DNA of 12,188 nucleotides. Origin: JBOHNM01 sp050730675. GTDB taxonomy: Bacteria > Planctomycetota > Phycisphaerae > Phycisphaerales > UBA1924. A model generated the notes under the pieces. The model was not told the DNA's origin. It did not search any database and saw only the letters and a program-made list of their open reading frames with translations. Each line of letters begins with the position of its first letter. Position 1 is the first letter of the stretch. This document shows positions 5,505 through 12,188 of this stretch, piece after piece. The translations under genes and the position numbers were made by a program. Location: NCBI GenBank assembly GCA_050730675.1, contig JBOHNM010000124.1, positions 1 to 12,188 of the forward strand, given 5' to 3'.

Positions 5505-6536
5505 TCACTTCGGTGCGGCCACGGGCTTGTCCGCCGGCTTCTTCTTCAGGTGCTCGTCGAACCAGTCCGCCACGCGCATCGTTCCCGTCGGCCCCAGTGA
5601 GCCGTGGCCGGCGCCCTTGATGACATCCAGTTCCACGGGCACCTTGGCCGCTTTGAGCTTGGTCTCGAGCAACTGGCTCTGGCTCAGCGGCACCAGCGGG
5701 TCGGCATCGCCATGCATGATGAGCATCGGCGGATCGTCGGGGGTGATGTGAGTCGTTGGGCTGGCCTGGATGTAGACGTCGCGCTTCTGCTCGGTCGAGC
5801 CGCCCATGAACTTCTCCACCACGCGCAGGCCGACGGCAAAGGCCTGCTTCTGCTGGTCGGTGGCGTCGGGATTCGGGGCCGCCAGTGTCAGCATGTCGGT
5901 CGGGCCGAACCAGTCCACCACCGCCTGCACGCGGCTGGACTGGTCGAGATTGCCGCCGATATCGCCTTCAAGGTCCTTCAACCCGCCGGTGGTGCCCATG
6001 AGCGCCGCCAGGTGCCCGCCCGCCGATGCACCCCACACCCCGACGCGGGCGGGATCGATGTTGTATTCGGCGGCATGGGCCCGAAGCCAGCGGACCGCCC
6101 CCTTGCAGTCATAGATCTGTGCCGGGAAGGACGCCACGCCCGTCAGCCGGTACTCGACGCTCGCCAGGATGTAGCCGCGCTTGAGCAGCTCAGTCCCCGG
6201 CGCGCGGTCCTTGCTCCCGCCCTCCCAGCCGCCGCCGTGGATCCACAGCACCACCGGCCGCGGGCTTGCCGTCTTGCCGTCTTCGCCGCCGGGCAGGAAC
6301 AGATCAATCTTCAGTTTTCGTTCGCCCACCTCTGCGTAAACCACATCCTTCTTGGCTGTGACGCCCGCGGGCAATCCCGCCCCGGTGCGATTCGCCGGAG
6401 TGGTCGGCGCTGCCGGTGTTGCAGGCTTGATCTCGGCCGGTGCTTCCGTCTGGGCGCGGACGAACCCAGCAGCCGCGAGCACCAAGGCCAGCCCGATGGC
6501 GAACCGGAAGTCACGCCGTTCATTGCCCTTGATCAT
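5505..6536 (-). CDS. Secreted alpha/beta hydrolase, BD-FAE-like esterase
   Basis: Encodes 343 residues. An N-terminal hydrophobic segment ending in FVRAQ is a probable Sec signal peptide, followed by a Pro/Ala/Thr-rich linker. Counting from the upstream ATG at 6539, the catalytic core shows the oxyanion motif HGGGW (101-105), the nucleophile elbow GASAG with Ser172, the acid Asp280 in HGDADPLVP, and His312 in GAGHGS. This order fits carboxylesterases of the BD-FAE/esterase-lipase group, which remove acyl groups from small esters or decorated polysaccharides; the substrate cannot be told. AGGAG at 6544-6548 is 7 bases from the ATG at 6536 but only 4 from that at 6539, so I prefer 6536. TAAATT (minus strand, 6558-6563) could be its -10. 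The gene converges on pheS. Confidence 0.9.
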   Translation of the reverse strand: MIKGNERRDFRFAIGLALVLAAAGFVRAQTEAPAEIKPATPAAPTTPANRTGAGLPAGVTAKKDVVYAEVGERKLKIDLFLPGGEDGKTASPRPVVLWIHGGGWEGGSKDRAPGTELLKRGYILASVEYRLTGVASFPAQIYDCKGAVRWLRAHAAEYNIDPARVGVWGASAGGHLAALMGTTGGLKDLEGDIGGNLDQSSRVQAVVDWFGPTDMLTLAAPNPDATDQQKQAFAVGLRVVEKFMGGSTEQKRDVYIQASPTTHITPDDPPMLIMHGDADPLVPLSQSQLLETKLKAAKVPVELDVIKGAGHGSLGPTGTMRVADWFDEHLKKKPADKPVAAPK

Positions 6537-6584
6537 CATTCTGCTCCTGCGGCTGCGAATTTACTCTTCAAAACCGCCACGATC

Positions 6585-6992
6585 CTATGGACGAAACCGA
6601 GCCGTCGTTGCCATTGTCGGCGCCGGGCACGCCTGGAGTGGTTTGGAAAAGAACCGATGCCGGTTCCGCGCAACGAGGTCGTAGATCCAGTCCCGCACCA
6701 CCCGTGGCACCAGGCGGTACACCGCGTTCGTCCAGTTCCACGGCCACCGCAGCCGTCGCCCGATGAACAGCGAAGCAGCCGAGCGCGTCAGCACGGCTCC
6801 ATCGCTGGTCAGCACCACCATCGAGGTCGGATGTTCGCGTACGTCAGGAGGCAGATGTTCGGCGGCCAGAATGCCCTGAATCGGGGCAAAAACCAGAGCG
6901 CTCGCGGGCTGCTCGTGGCGCAGGATGAACCGCACCCCGCGGTGGCAGAGGCCGCATTCGCCGTCGAAAAAAATGGTTGCGGGTTCGTGCAT
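6585..6992 (-). CDS. DCC-family thiol-disulfide oxidoreductase-like protein
   Basis: Encodes 135 residues, typical for the DCC family (YuxK-like, PF04134). The family signature is at the N-terminus: FFDGECGLCHRGVRF, with the D-G-x-C-x-x-C core giving C13 and C16, followed by a thioredoxin-like pattern and the characteristic C-terminal stretch RLVPRVVRDWIYDLVARNRHRFF. There is no signal peptide or membrane segment, so it is predicted to be cytoplasmic. The family is proposed to act as a thiol oxidoreductase, but its substrates are unknown. It lies 45 or 48 bases upstream of the esterase gene on the same strand and may share a transcript with it. No clear ribosome binding site is visible before the ATG at 6992. 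Confidence 0.9.
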   Translation of the reverse strand: MHEPATIFFDGECGLCHRGVRFILRHEQPASALVFAPIQGILAAEHLPPDVREHPTSMVVLTSDGAVLTRSAASLFIGRRLRWPWNWTNAVYRLVPRVVRDWIYDLVARNRHRFFSKPLQACPAPTMATTARFRP

Positions 6993-7133
6993 GGGAACTG
7001 TGGGCCCATGAAAACGGTAGGATGGCGGGATTCGCTCGTTCGGGGGTGACTAGGGTTGCAATGGAGTAGGGGAGCGCGGACATTACCTGTACGTGGGTGG
7101 TCGGTTCCGTAACCGACACAAGTTCGGAGGTTC
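6993..7133. promoter_or_regulatory. Divergent intergenic region with a perfect inverted repeat
   Basis: These 141 bases separate the DCC gene (minus) from the ECF sigma gene (plus) and must hold promoters for both. The clearest element is GTCGGTT-CCGT-AACCGAC at 7100-7117, a perfect 7-base inverted repeat with a 4-base centre, ending 8 bases before the GGAGG at 7126-7130. It may be an operator or an mRNA hairpin near the ribosome binding site. TTGCAA (7056-7061) resembles a -35, but no good -10 follows at the right distance. Confidence 0.4.
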
Positions 7134-7721
7134 GTGGCGTTGCACGGAGCGCACGAGGCAGTGGGCACGCCGGGCGGCGTTGAGGCCGCGGGCTCGCGTT
7201 CCGCGCTGAGCCCGGCGGAGTTCGCCGACCGGTTCGAGGCGGCCTCGCGGCTGTGGTGGTGCATTGCCGCGGCGGTGCTGGGGAGCCGGCGCGGGGCCGA
7301 GGATGTGGTGCAGGAGGCGGCGATCATCGCGATGGGCAAACTGAGGGACTTCACACCGGGGACCTCGTTCGAGCATTGGATGGGCCAGATCGTGCGTTAC
7401 ACCGCCCTGAACGAATCGCGCCGGAACCAGCGCCGCGGCGCCCTGATGAAGTCTGGTGAATTGATGGAAACGGTCGCGGCCAACAACAGTTCGGTGGATA
7501 CCCACAACGGCTTCGACGAGCGCACGGTCTCGGCGCTCAACATTCTTGAGCCGATTGCACGCGAGTGCCTGTTGATGCGGACGGTCCTCGATCTTCCCTA
7601 CTCCAAAATCGCGCGAACGCTCGATATTCCCGAGGGCACCGCGATGAGCCACGTCTTCCGATCGCGGCAGGAGCTCCGCCGCATTCTGGCCGATGATGCG
7701 GGCAAGGGGGACGGGCGATGA
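7134..7721 (+). CDS. ECF-type RNA polymerase sigma factor
   Basis: Encodes up to 195 residues. Region sigma-2 spans about 28-100 (FADRFEAASRLWWCIAAAVL, then GAEDVVQEAAIIAMGKLRDF and the basic NESRRNQRRG). Region sigma-4 spans about 130-185 and ends in the helix-turn-helix pattern YSKIARTLDIPEGTAMSHVF, then RSRQELRR. There is no sigma-1 or sigma-3, so this is a group 4 (ECF) factor directing polymerase to a small regulon. The start is uncertain: GGAGG at 7126-7130 lies only 3 bases before GTG 7134 but 9 bases before an in-frame TTG at 7140, so translation may begin at the TTG. The next gene overlaps by four bases (ATGA) and encodes its likely anti-sigma partner. The inverted repeat upstream could be used in autoregulation. 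Confidence 0.92.
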   Translation: MALHGAHEAVGTPGGVEAAGSRSALSPAEFADRFEAASRLWWCIAAAVLGSRRGAEDVVQEAAIIAMGKLRDFTPGTSFEHWMGQIVRYTALNESRRNQRRGALMKSGELMETVAANNSSVDTHNGFDERTVSALNILEPIARECLLMRTVLDLPYSKIARTLDIPEGTAMSHVFRSRQELRRILADDAGKGDGR

Positions 7722-8464
7722 CTCTTGGAAGCCATGATATGACCGAGCGACTTGACCGCTATCTCGACGACAGCCTCTCCGGCCCGGAACTCGCCGCCTT
7801 TGAGGCCCAGGCCGCGTCGGACCCCAGCCTCCGCGCCGAGATTGACCGGCAGCGCCGCATCGATGCTTCGCTGCGGCGGTCGTTCGCGCCGGTTGCCGTG
7901 GCTGCGGCGCAATCAGCAGTCTCCGGGCCTTCCCGCGACGTGCTGGGCCGCATCCGTTGGGTGGTGGCGGCCGCCGCCGTGATCGCCATCGGCACTGCGC
8001 TGGCGTGGCCGACGCTCTTCCCCTCGCACGCCGACAGCTCGAAGCCGACGATCGTGGGCAAGCCGCGGCTCTCGGCCCCCGATGCGAGCTACGAAGAGAT
8101 CCTGGCCCAGGGTTTTCATCCGTACACCGTGTGCGAGAACGACGCCCAGTTCGCCGACTACACGCGCACGCGCTTCGACCAGCCCCTGGTTGTCAAGGAC
8201 CCCACGGGCATCCAGGTTGTCGGCTGGGTCTACGAGCAACGCGTGCTGAGCACCAGCACGCTTTCGCTGCTGGTCAAGGACGGAGCCGACAAGATCGTGG
8301 TCTTCCTTGACCGCAAGGGGCAGGACCGCCAACTCGCGATCGCGCCCGACTCCAAGCTTCACCTGTTCCGGGCCGAGGTCGGCAATGTGGTGATGTACGA
8401 GGTCACTCCGCGCGATGCGGCGAGCGTGCTGCCGCGGATCGCCGCCGCGGATGCGGGCCACTGA
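7718..8464 (+). CDS. Predicted membrane anti-sigma factor, zinc-motif-free
   Basis: Encodes 248 residues. The start overlaps the sigma gene stop as ATGA, and GGGGG at 7706-7710 is a plausible ribosome binding site; an in-frame ATG at 7739 (MTERLDRYLDD) is an alternative. Residues about 8-55 (RLDRYLDDSLSGPELAAFEA and on to RRIDASLRR) look like the helical anti-sigma segment common in planctomycetes and lack the HxxxCxxC motif of zinc-binding anti-sigma domains. One membrane helix spans about 79-101 (WVVAAAAVIAIGTALAWPTLF). The outer part (120-240) has the block FHPYTVCEND with Cys139, then GIQVVGWVYEQRVLS and a strand-rich end, as expected of a sensing domain. Position and overlap argue that it holds the sigma factor at the membrane. 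What it senses is unknown. Confidence 0.8.
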   Translation: MTLGSHDMTERLDRYLDDSLSGPELAAFEAQAASDPSLRAEIDRQRRIDASLRRSFAPVAVAAAQSAVSGPSRDVLGRIRWVVAAAAVIAIGTALAWPTLFPSHADSSKPTIVGKPRLSAPDASYEEILAQGFHPYTVCENDAQFADYTRTRFDQPLVVKDPTGIQVVGWVYEQRVLSTSTLSLLVKDGADKIVVFLDRKGQDRQLAIAPDSKLHLFRAEVGNVVMYEVTPRDAASVLPRIAAADAGH

Positions 8465-8473
8465 TCCGGATTT

Positions 8474-9724
8474 TCAGCGTCCGTTGAGTTGATCGACCAT
8501 GCGCACGCGCTGGTCCGTGGTGGAATCGATGCGCATCCGCAGCATGCGGGCCTTGGACTCCAGATCACGGTCCTTGGTGTCGATCTTGCCGTCGCCGCCG
8601 AGGCGCCACTTGCCGATCTTGCCGCGGAGCAGTTCGGCTTCCTCGATGGTCTCATCGCAGAAGCGGATGATCTGATCGCAGACCATCGCGCGGCTGGTCG
8701 CCCGGTACTCGCTGGTGAAGCGGATGCGGGGGCCCATCGCCGCGGACGAGTCGATCCCGGCGTCGATCAGGGCCTTGTCGGTGGTCTTGTCGAAATCCCC
8801 GAGCCAGCGGCGCAGGTCCGTGGATGTTTGCCGCAGCGACTTGAGCTTCTTGAGGCGATCATCGATGGCGCTGAAGGACGCTTCCGGGGCCTTCTTGCAC
8901 GCCAGGAGCAGGTCATCGGCGAGCGCCGCCACGGGATCGACGCGCCCGTCGGCATCCTTGCGCACGGCCGCGAGCGCCGCGGCGACCTTGGGTTCTTCCT
9001 CGGTCGCTGGAGCGCGACGCGGCGGCGGTGTTGTCCTTGGACTCGTCGCCGGGCCATTGGGCGACGGTTGATTCGGCGATGGCGTCGGCCTGGGCGTGGG
9101 TTGGGGCGCCGTCGGCGGGCGGTTCTGGCGGAGGGCATCCATCTGTTCTCGCATGCGCTGGGCCTGCTCGGCGGCGGCCTTCCGCTGGGCCTCCATCTGT
9201 TCCTGGGAGCGTTTGAGCGCGGCGTCCGACTGCGCCTTGTTGCGCTCGTTGGCCGCCTTCATCCGGTCGGCGAGCGTGTCGACACCGTTGGACGGCCCGC
9301 CGTTGCTCGAACCGCTCGTCCCAGGTGCGCCGCCACCGGCCTGAGCCTGCTGGATTGCGGCGTAGCGAGGCGAGTTGAGCCAGGCGTAGATCTGAACCCC
9401 ATAAAGGAGGATCGCCAGCAGCAGGACCACATCCATTGCGCCGTTGGCAGCGTTGTGCGACTTGCCGGAGATGAAATAGGCGGCGACGCCGATGCCGGCC
9501 GTAATCCCGACGCAAAGCACGATGCTCCCGAGCAGTCCGCCGATGAGATATCCCGTGACGTTCGGGTTGCCCGCGACGTTCGCGCTGGAGGCCGCGGCGC
9601 CCTGATAGATGAGATACGCCCGCCAGATCAGAAGAGCGATCGCGACCACCAGCAGCAGCACGGCGAGCGAGCTGATCGTGTAGGCGCGGAGCATGCGCGG
9701 GCGCGATGAGGTGGCAAATCCCAT
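8474..9724 (-). CDS. Membrane protein with three helices, coiled coil and Pro-rich linker; unknown function
   Basis: Encodes 416 residues. Three hydrophobic helices lie near residues 17-40, 59-86 and 95-117. A Gly/Ser/Asn-rich linker follows (about 129-148). Next comes a Lys/Ala/Gln/Met-rich coiled coil (149-201), then a Pro/Thr-rich segment (202-240) and a helical C-terminal domain (about 245-416) with three cysteines. No enzyme motif or known family is recognised; the design resembles a membrane anchor that presents a helical domain. The ATG at 9724 is chosen over an in-frame GTG at 9730, because TATGAT ends directly beside the GTG. No Shine-Dalgarno sequence is present. It lies 33 bases downstream of thrS on the same strand, and its stop is 9 bases from that of the convergent anti-sigma gene. 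Confidence 0.8.
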   Translation of the reverse strand: MGFATSSRPRMLRAYTISSLAVLLLVVAIALLIWRAYLIYQGAAASSANVAGNPNVTGYLIGGLLGSIVLCVGITAGIGVAAYFISGKSHNAANGAMDVVLLLAILLYGVQIYAWLNSPRYAAIQQAQAGGGAPGTSGSSNGGPSNGVDTLADRMKAANERNKAQSDAALKRSQEQMEAQRKAAAEQAQRMREQMDALRQNRPPTAPQPTPRPTPSPNQPSPNGPATSPRTTPPPRRAPATEEEPKVAAALAAVRKDADGRVDPVAALADDLLLACKKAPEASFSAIDDRLKKLKSLRQTSTDLRRWLGDFDKTTDKALIDAGIDSSAAMGPRIRFTSEYRATSRAMVCDQIIRFCDETIEEAELLRGKIGKWRLGGDGKIDTKDRDLESKARMLRMRIDSTTDQRVRMVDQLNGR

Positions 9725-9730
9725 GGGCAC

Positions 9731-9739
9731 ATCATAACA
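9731..9739 (-). promoter_or_regulatory. Extended -10 promoter, predicted leaderless
   Basis: Read on the minus strand, TGTTATGAT is a TG-N-TATGAT extended -10 element with five of six bases matching TATAAT. Only 6 bases separate it from the ATG at 9724. No good -35 is visible. It lies in the short gap after the thrS stop, so the downstream gene can be expressed apart from thrS. Confidence 0.5.
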
Positions 9740-9757
9740 AATTGCCGGCCCGTTGCA

Positions 9758-11902
9758 TCAGGGCTTGACGGTCAATCCGGCCCGACGCTCACGGATTTCC
9801 TCGCTGATCCCCGCCACAAACTTCTCCAGCGGCATCGAACCCAGGTCTTTCTCCTCCCCGCGGGCGCGAACGGAGACGGCGTTCTGCTCGGCGTCGCGCG
9901 GGCCGACGATGAGGAGGTAAGGGATCTTCCAGTCGCTGGCGGCCTTGATCTTGCCCTGCACGCGGTCGTTGCCGCTGTCGGTGGTGACGCGGACGCCGGC
10001 GGCCTTGAGCGCGGCCTCCACATTCTGGGCGTAGTCATTGCTCTTGTCGCTGATGGGCAGGACGCGCACCTGCTCGGGGCTGAGCCAGGTGGGGAAGGCG
10101 CCGGCGAAGTGCTCGATGAGCACGCCGCAGAAGCGTTCCATGGATCCGAAGGGGGCACGGTGAATGACCACGGGTCTGTGCTTGGTGTTGTCGGCGCCGA
10201 CGTACGACAGGTCGAAGCGGATCGCCATGTTGTAATCGACCTGCACGGTGCCGAGCTGCCACTCGCGGCCGATGACGTCCTTGACGACGAAATCGATCTT
10301 CGGGCCGTAGAACGCCGCTTCACCCGGCTCGCGGGAGAAATTGACGCCGAGGGACGCCGCGGCCTCGAGGCAGGCGGCCTCGGCCTTGTCCCAATTCTCT
10401 TTAGTGCCGGTGTACTTGTTGGAGTCGGGATCGCGCAGGCCGACGCGGACGCGGTAGTCCTTCATCCCCAGCACGCCGAAGATGGTCTTGACGAGGCTGA
10501 GGCACCCCTGGATCTCCGCGGGGATCTGGTCCTCGGTGCAGAACAGGTGGGCATCGTCCTGGGTGAATCCACGGACGCGGGTCATGCCGTTGAGTTCGCC
10601 CGACTGCTCCCAGCGGTAGACGGTTCCGAACTCGGCGAGGCGGACGGGCATGTCGCGGTAGGAGTGGGGGGCCGAGTCGAAGATCTTGGCGTGGTGCGGG
10701 CAGTTCATGGGCTTGAGCATGAAGCCCGGGATGAGCTGGTCGTCGGCGACGATGCGGTCCCTGGTGATGGTCTCCTTGCCGGTGCGCTCGTTGATGCCCG
10801 CGGCCAGGCGCGCGGAGACGCCCTCGACGCGGTGCATGAGTTCGGAGCACGAGCACCCTGCCGCCGCGAGCCGGTCGAGGGTTTCGCGCTCGACGATCGG
10901 GGCGAACTGCGAGTCCTTGTAGTAGGGGAAGTGGCCCGAGGTCTTGTAGAGGTCGAGCGAACCGATGTGCGGGGTGAAGACCTCGGTGTACCCCTGCTTG
11001 CGGAGCTCGGCGGCGATGAAGTTCTGAAGCTCCTTGCGGACGATGGAGCCCGCGGGGGTCCAGAGGATCAGCCCCTGGCCGACGGTCTCATCAATGTGGA
11101 AGAGCCGCAGCTTGGCGCCGATGACGCGGTGATCGCGCTCTTTGGCCTGCGCGAGCTGATCGACGTAGGCCTTGAGTTCATCCTCGGTGGCGAAGGCGGT
11201 GCCGTAGACGCGGGTGAGCCGGTCGGAATTCTCATCGCCGTGCCAATAGCTGCTGGCGAGGGACATGATTTTCATCGCGCCGACGCGACCGGTGCTCGGC
11301 AGGTGCGGCCCGCGGCAGAGATCCTCCCAGTTCTTGTGCGGCTCTCCGGTGGCGTAGAACGACAGCCGCGCGTGCGGATCGACCTGCATCGCGCGCTCGG
11401 CGTTGTCCACCTTGTACTTGTTCCCCTCGCGCTTGAGGCGGGAGAAGCACTCTTCCTTGCCTTCCTCGTAGCGGGTGAACTTGCGGTCTTCCGCGACGAT
11501 CTTCTTGACCTCCGCCTCGATGGCCGCGAAGTCGCTCTCGCGGAGCGGGCGCGAGTCGGGGAAGCGGATGTCGTAGTAGAAGCCGGTGTCCAGCGGCGGG
11601 CCGTAGACGAGCTGGGCTTCGGGGACAATGCGCTGGATCGCCTCGGCCATGATGTGGGCCGCGGAGTGGCGGACCAGGTGCAGCGCGTCTTTGCTCACCG
11701 CTCCGTCGCGCCCCTTGTAGGTGACGATGGCGACCTTGGCGTCGGCATCGATCACGCTGGAGAGATCGCGCAGCTCGTCGTTGACCTTGATGCCCAGCGC
11801 GTCCTTGGCCAGGCGCGGGCCGATGGACATGGCGACGTCGTAGCCCGACACGGGCTTGTCGAAGGACTTGATCTTTCCGTCAGGGAGGGTGATGGTCGGC
11901 AT
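9758..11902 (-). CDS. thrS: Threonine--tRNA ligase with an insertion in the catalytic core
   Basis: Encodes 714 residues (E. coli ThrRS has 642) and charges tRNA-Thr in the cytoplasm. In order: a TGS domain (1-65); the editing domain with HSAAH (H79, H83) and LCRGPH (C196, H200), which removes mischarged serine; a class II core with motif 2 at 420-454 (RLAEFGTVYRWEQSGELNG, then TRVRGFTQDDAHLF); zinc ligands C401, H452 and H581; motif 3 around 578-591 (VVIHRAPFGSMERF); and an anticodon-binding domain (about 610-705). Between YYKDSQF (327-333) and FMLKPMNCPHH (394-404), normally almost adjacent, lie about 60 extra residues with C350-S-C352. All catalytic residues remain. The start is fixed by the TGS domain; no Shine-Dalgarno is seen. 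The upstream gene ends 18 bases before it. Confidence 0.98.
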   Translation of the reverse strand: MPTITLPDGKIKSFDKPVSGYDVAMSIGPRLAKDALGIKVNDELRDLSSVIDADAKVAIVTYKGRDGAVSKDALHLVRHSAAHIMAEAIQRIVPEAQLVYGPPLDTGFYYDIRFPDSRPLRESDFAAIEAEVKKIVAEDRKFTRYEEGKEECFSRLKREGNKYKVDNAERAMQVDPHARLSFYATGEPHKNWEDLCRGPHLPSTGRVGAMKIMSLASSYWHGDENSDRLTRVYGTAFATEDELKAYVDQLAQAKERDHRVIGAKLRLFHIDETVGQGLILWTPAGSIVRKELQNFIAAELRKQGYTEVFTPHIGSLDLYKTSGHFPYYKDSQFAPIVERETLDRLAAAGCSCSELMHRVEGVSARLAAGINERTGKETITRDRIVADDQLIPGFMLKPMNCPHHAKIFDSAPHSYRDMPVRLAEFGTVYRWEQSGELNGMTRVRGFTQDDAHLFCTEDQIPAEIQGCLSLVKTIFGVLGMKDYRVRVGLRDPDSNKYTGTKENWDKAEAACLEAAASLGVNFSREPGEAAFYGPKIDFVVKDVIGREWQLGTVQVDYNMAIRFDLSYVGADNTKHRPVVIHRAPFGSMERFCGVLIEHFAGAFPTWLSPEQVRVLPISDKSNDYAQNVEAALKAAGVRVTTDSGNDRVQGKIKAASDWKIPYLLIVGPRDAEQNAVSVRARGEEKDLGSMPLEKFVAGISEEIRERRAGLTVKP

Positions 11903-11920
11903 GGGGCGGCTTTCATCGGC

Positions 11921-12188
11921 TCAGGAAGGGTTGGGAGCATACGACTCGAGGTAGCCGCAGCGCGGGCAGCGGAACGAGACGATGCGGCGGAACTGGCTCA
12001 GTTGCAGGCGACTGACTTCGCTGATGACGTCCGGGCCCACGGGCCCGGCCGGCCCGGGACACCAGCGGCTCTGGCCGATGTGCAGGTAGCCGGCATCGAT
12101 GACGAAGCCCTGCTCCATCGACGTCGAGCAGCGCATGCAGTTCGGCGGCGGGGCGCTCGGCGCGGGGTCATCGGGTTCGGGCTTGGAT
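11921..12188 (-). CDS. Small zinc-ribbon protein, DUF6487-like, 5' end outside the window
   Basis: The reading frame is open to the window edge, so the start may lie outside; an internal ATG at 12136 is the only in-frame ATG here but would split the first metal site. The visible 88 residues start with a Pro/Asp-rich stretch, then NCMRCSTSMEQGFVIDAGYL, a central QSRWCPGPAGP, and end in RCPRCGYLESYAPNPS. Two C-x-x-C pairs (CMRC and CPRC) framing a Trp-containing core and a final CGYLE-x-YA fit the small zinc-ribbon family DUF6487 (PF20097), recognised from memory. It probably binds one zinc ion; its cellular role is unknown. It lies 18 bases upstream of thrS on the same strand and may be cotranscribed. 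Confidence 0.75.
   Translation of the reverse strand, partial: SKPEPDDPAPSAPPPNCMRCSTSMEQGFVIDAGYLHIGQSRWCPGPAGPVGPDVISEVSRLQLSQFRRIVSFRCPRCGYLESYAPNPS

Noticed and set aside
5604..7049. Plus-strand open frame (481 codons) opposite the esterase and DCC genes
   Set aside because: The opposite strand encodes two proteins with intact catalytic and family motifs; this frame is rich in His, Arg and Ala and has no domain.
8570..8610. EF-hand-like GGDGKIDTKD in the membrane protein
   Set aside because: The first acidic ligand positions are Arg and Gly, so a calcium loop is incomplete; a single degenerate match is not evidence.
8489..9709. Plus-strand open frame (406 codons) opposite the membrane protein gene
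   Set aside because: The minus-strand protein has clear membrane helices, coiled coil and linker; the plus frame is Arg/Gly-rich as expected of a shadow.

Overview
The window looks like chromosomal DNA of a planctomycete, most likely of the Phycisphaerae. The evidence is high GC content with strong GC bias at third codon positions, a divergent ribosomal protein L17 with a large internal insertion, an ECF sigma factor paired with a zinc-motif-free anti-sigma-like membrane protein, and few Shine-Dalgarno sites. The taxonomic call is an inference from style, not from a marker search.

Positions 1-2485 hold the end of the alpha operon: rpsM (3' end only), rpsK, rpoA and rplQ, all on the plus strand. 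rpsD is absent from its frequent place between rpsK and rpoA; a 152-base spacer with several hairpins is there instead. A strong hairpin also separates rpoA from rplQ, and rplQ may have its own -10 box.

Positions 2590-4407 carry three predicted lipoproteins: a small cysteine-rich one closed by a good intrinsic terminator, then two tandem paralogues that share an NTF2-like pattern and an identical C-terminal tail. Positions 4449-5492 hold pheS, without pheT. Two minus-strand genes face it: a secreted BD-FAE-like esterase (5505-6536) preceded by a DCC-family thiol protein (6585-6992). After a 141-base divergent spacer come an ECF sigma factor and its overlapping anti-sigma-like partner (7134-8464, plus strand).

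The right end is on the minus strand: a three-helix membrane protein with a coiled coil and Pro-rich linker (8474-9724), thrS with an insertion in its catalytic core (9758-11902), and a zinc-ribbon protein that runs off the window (11921-12188). Much of the window is core translation and transcription machinery (S13, S11, RNAP alpha, L17, PheRS alpha, ThrRS), with envelope genes interleaved. There is no gene-free stretch above 300 bases, and I see no tRNA, rRNA, CRISPR, insertion sequence or attachment site.

No clear new multi-gene system is visible. The items most worth following up are the L17 and ThrRS insertions, the lipoprotein pair with a shared tail, the Cys-rich lipoprotein, and -10 boxes lying only 6-7 bases before start codons, which suggest leaderless mRNAs.
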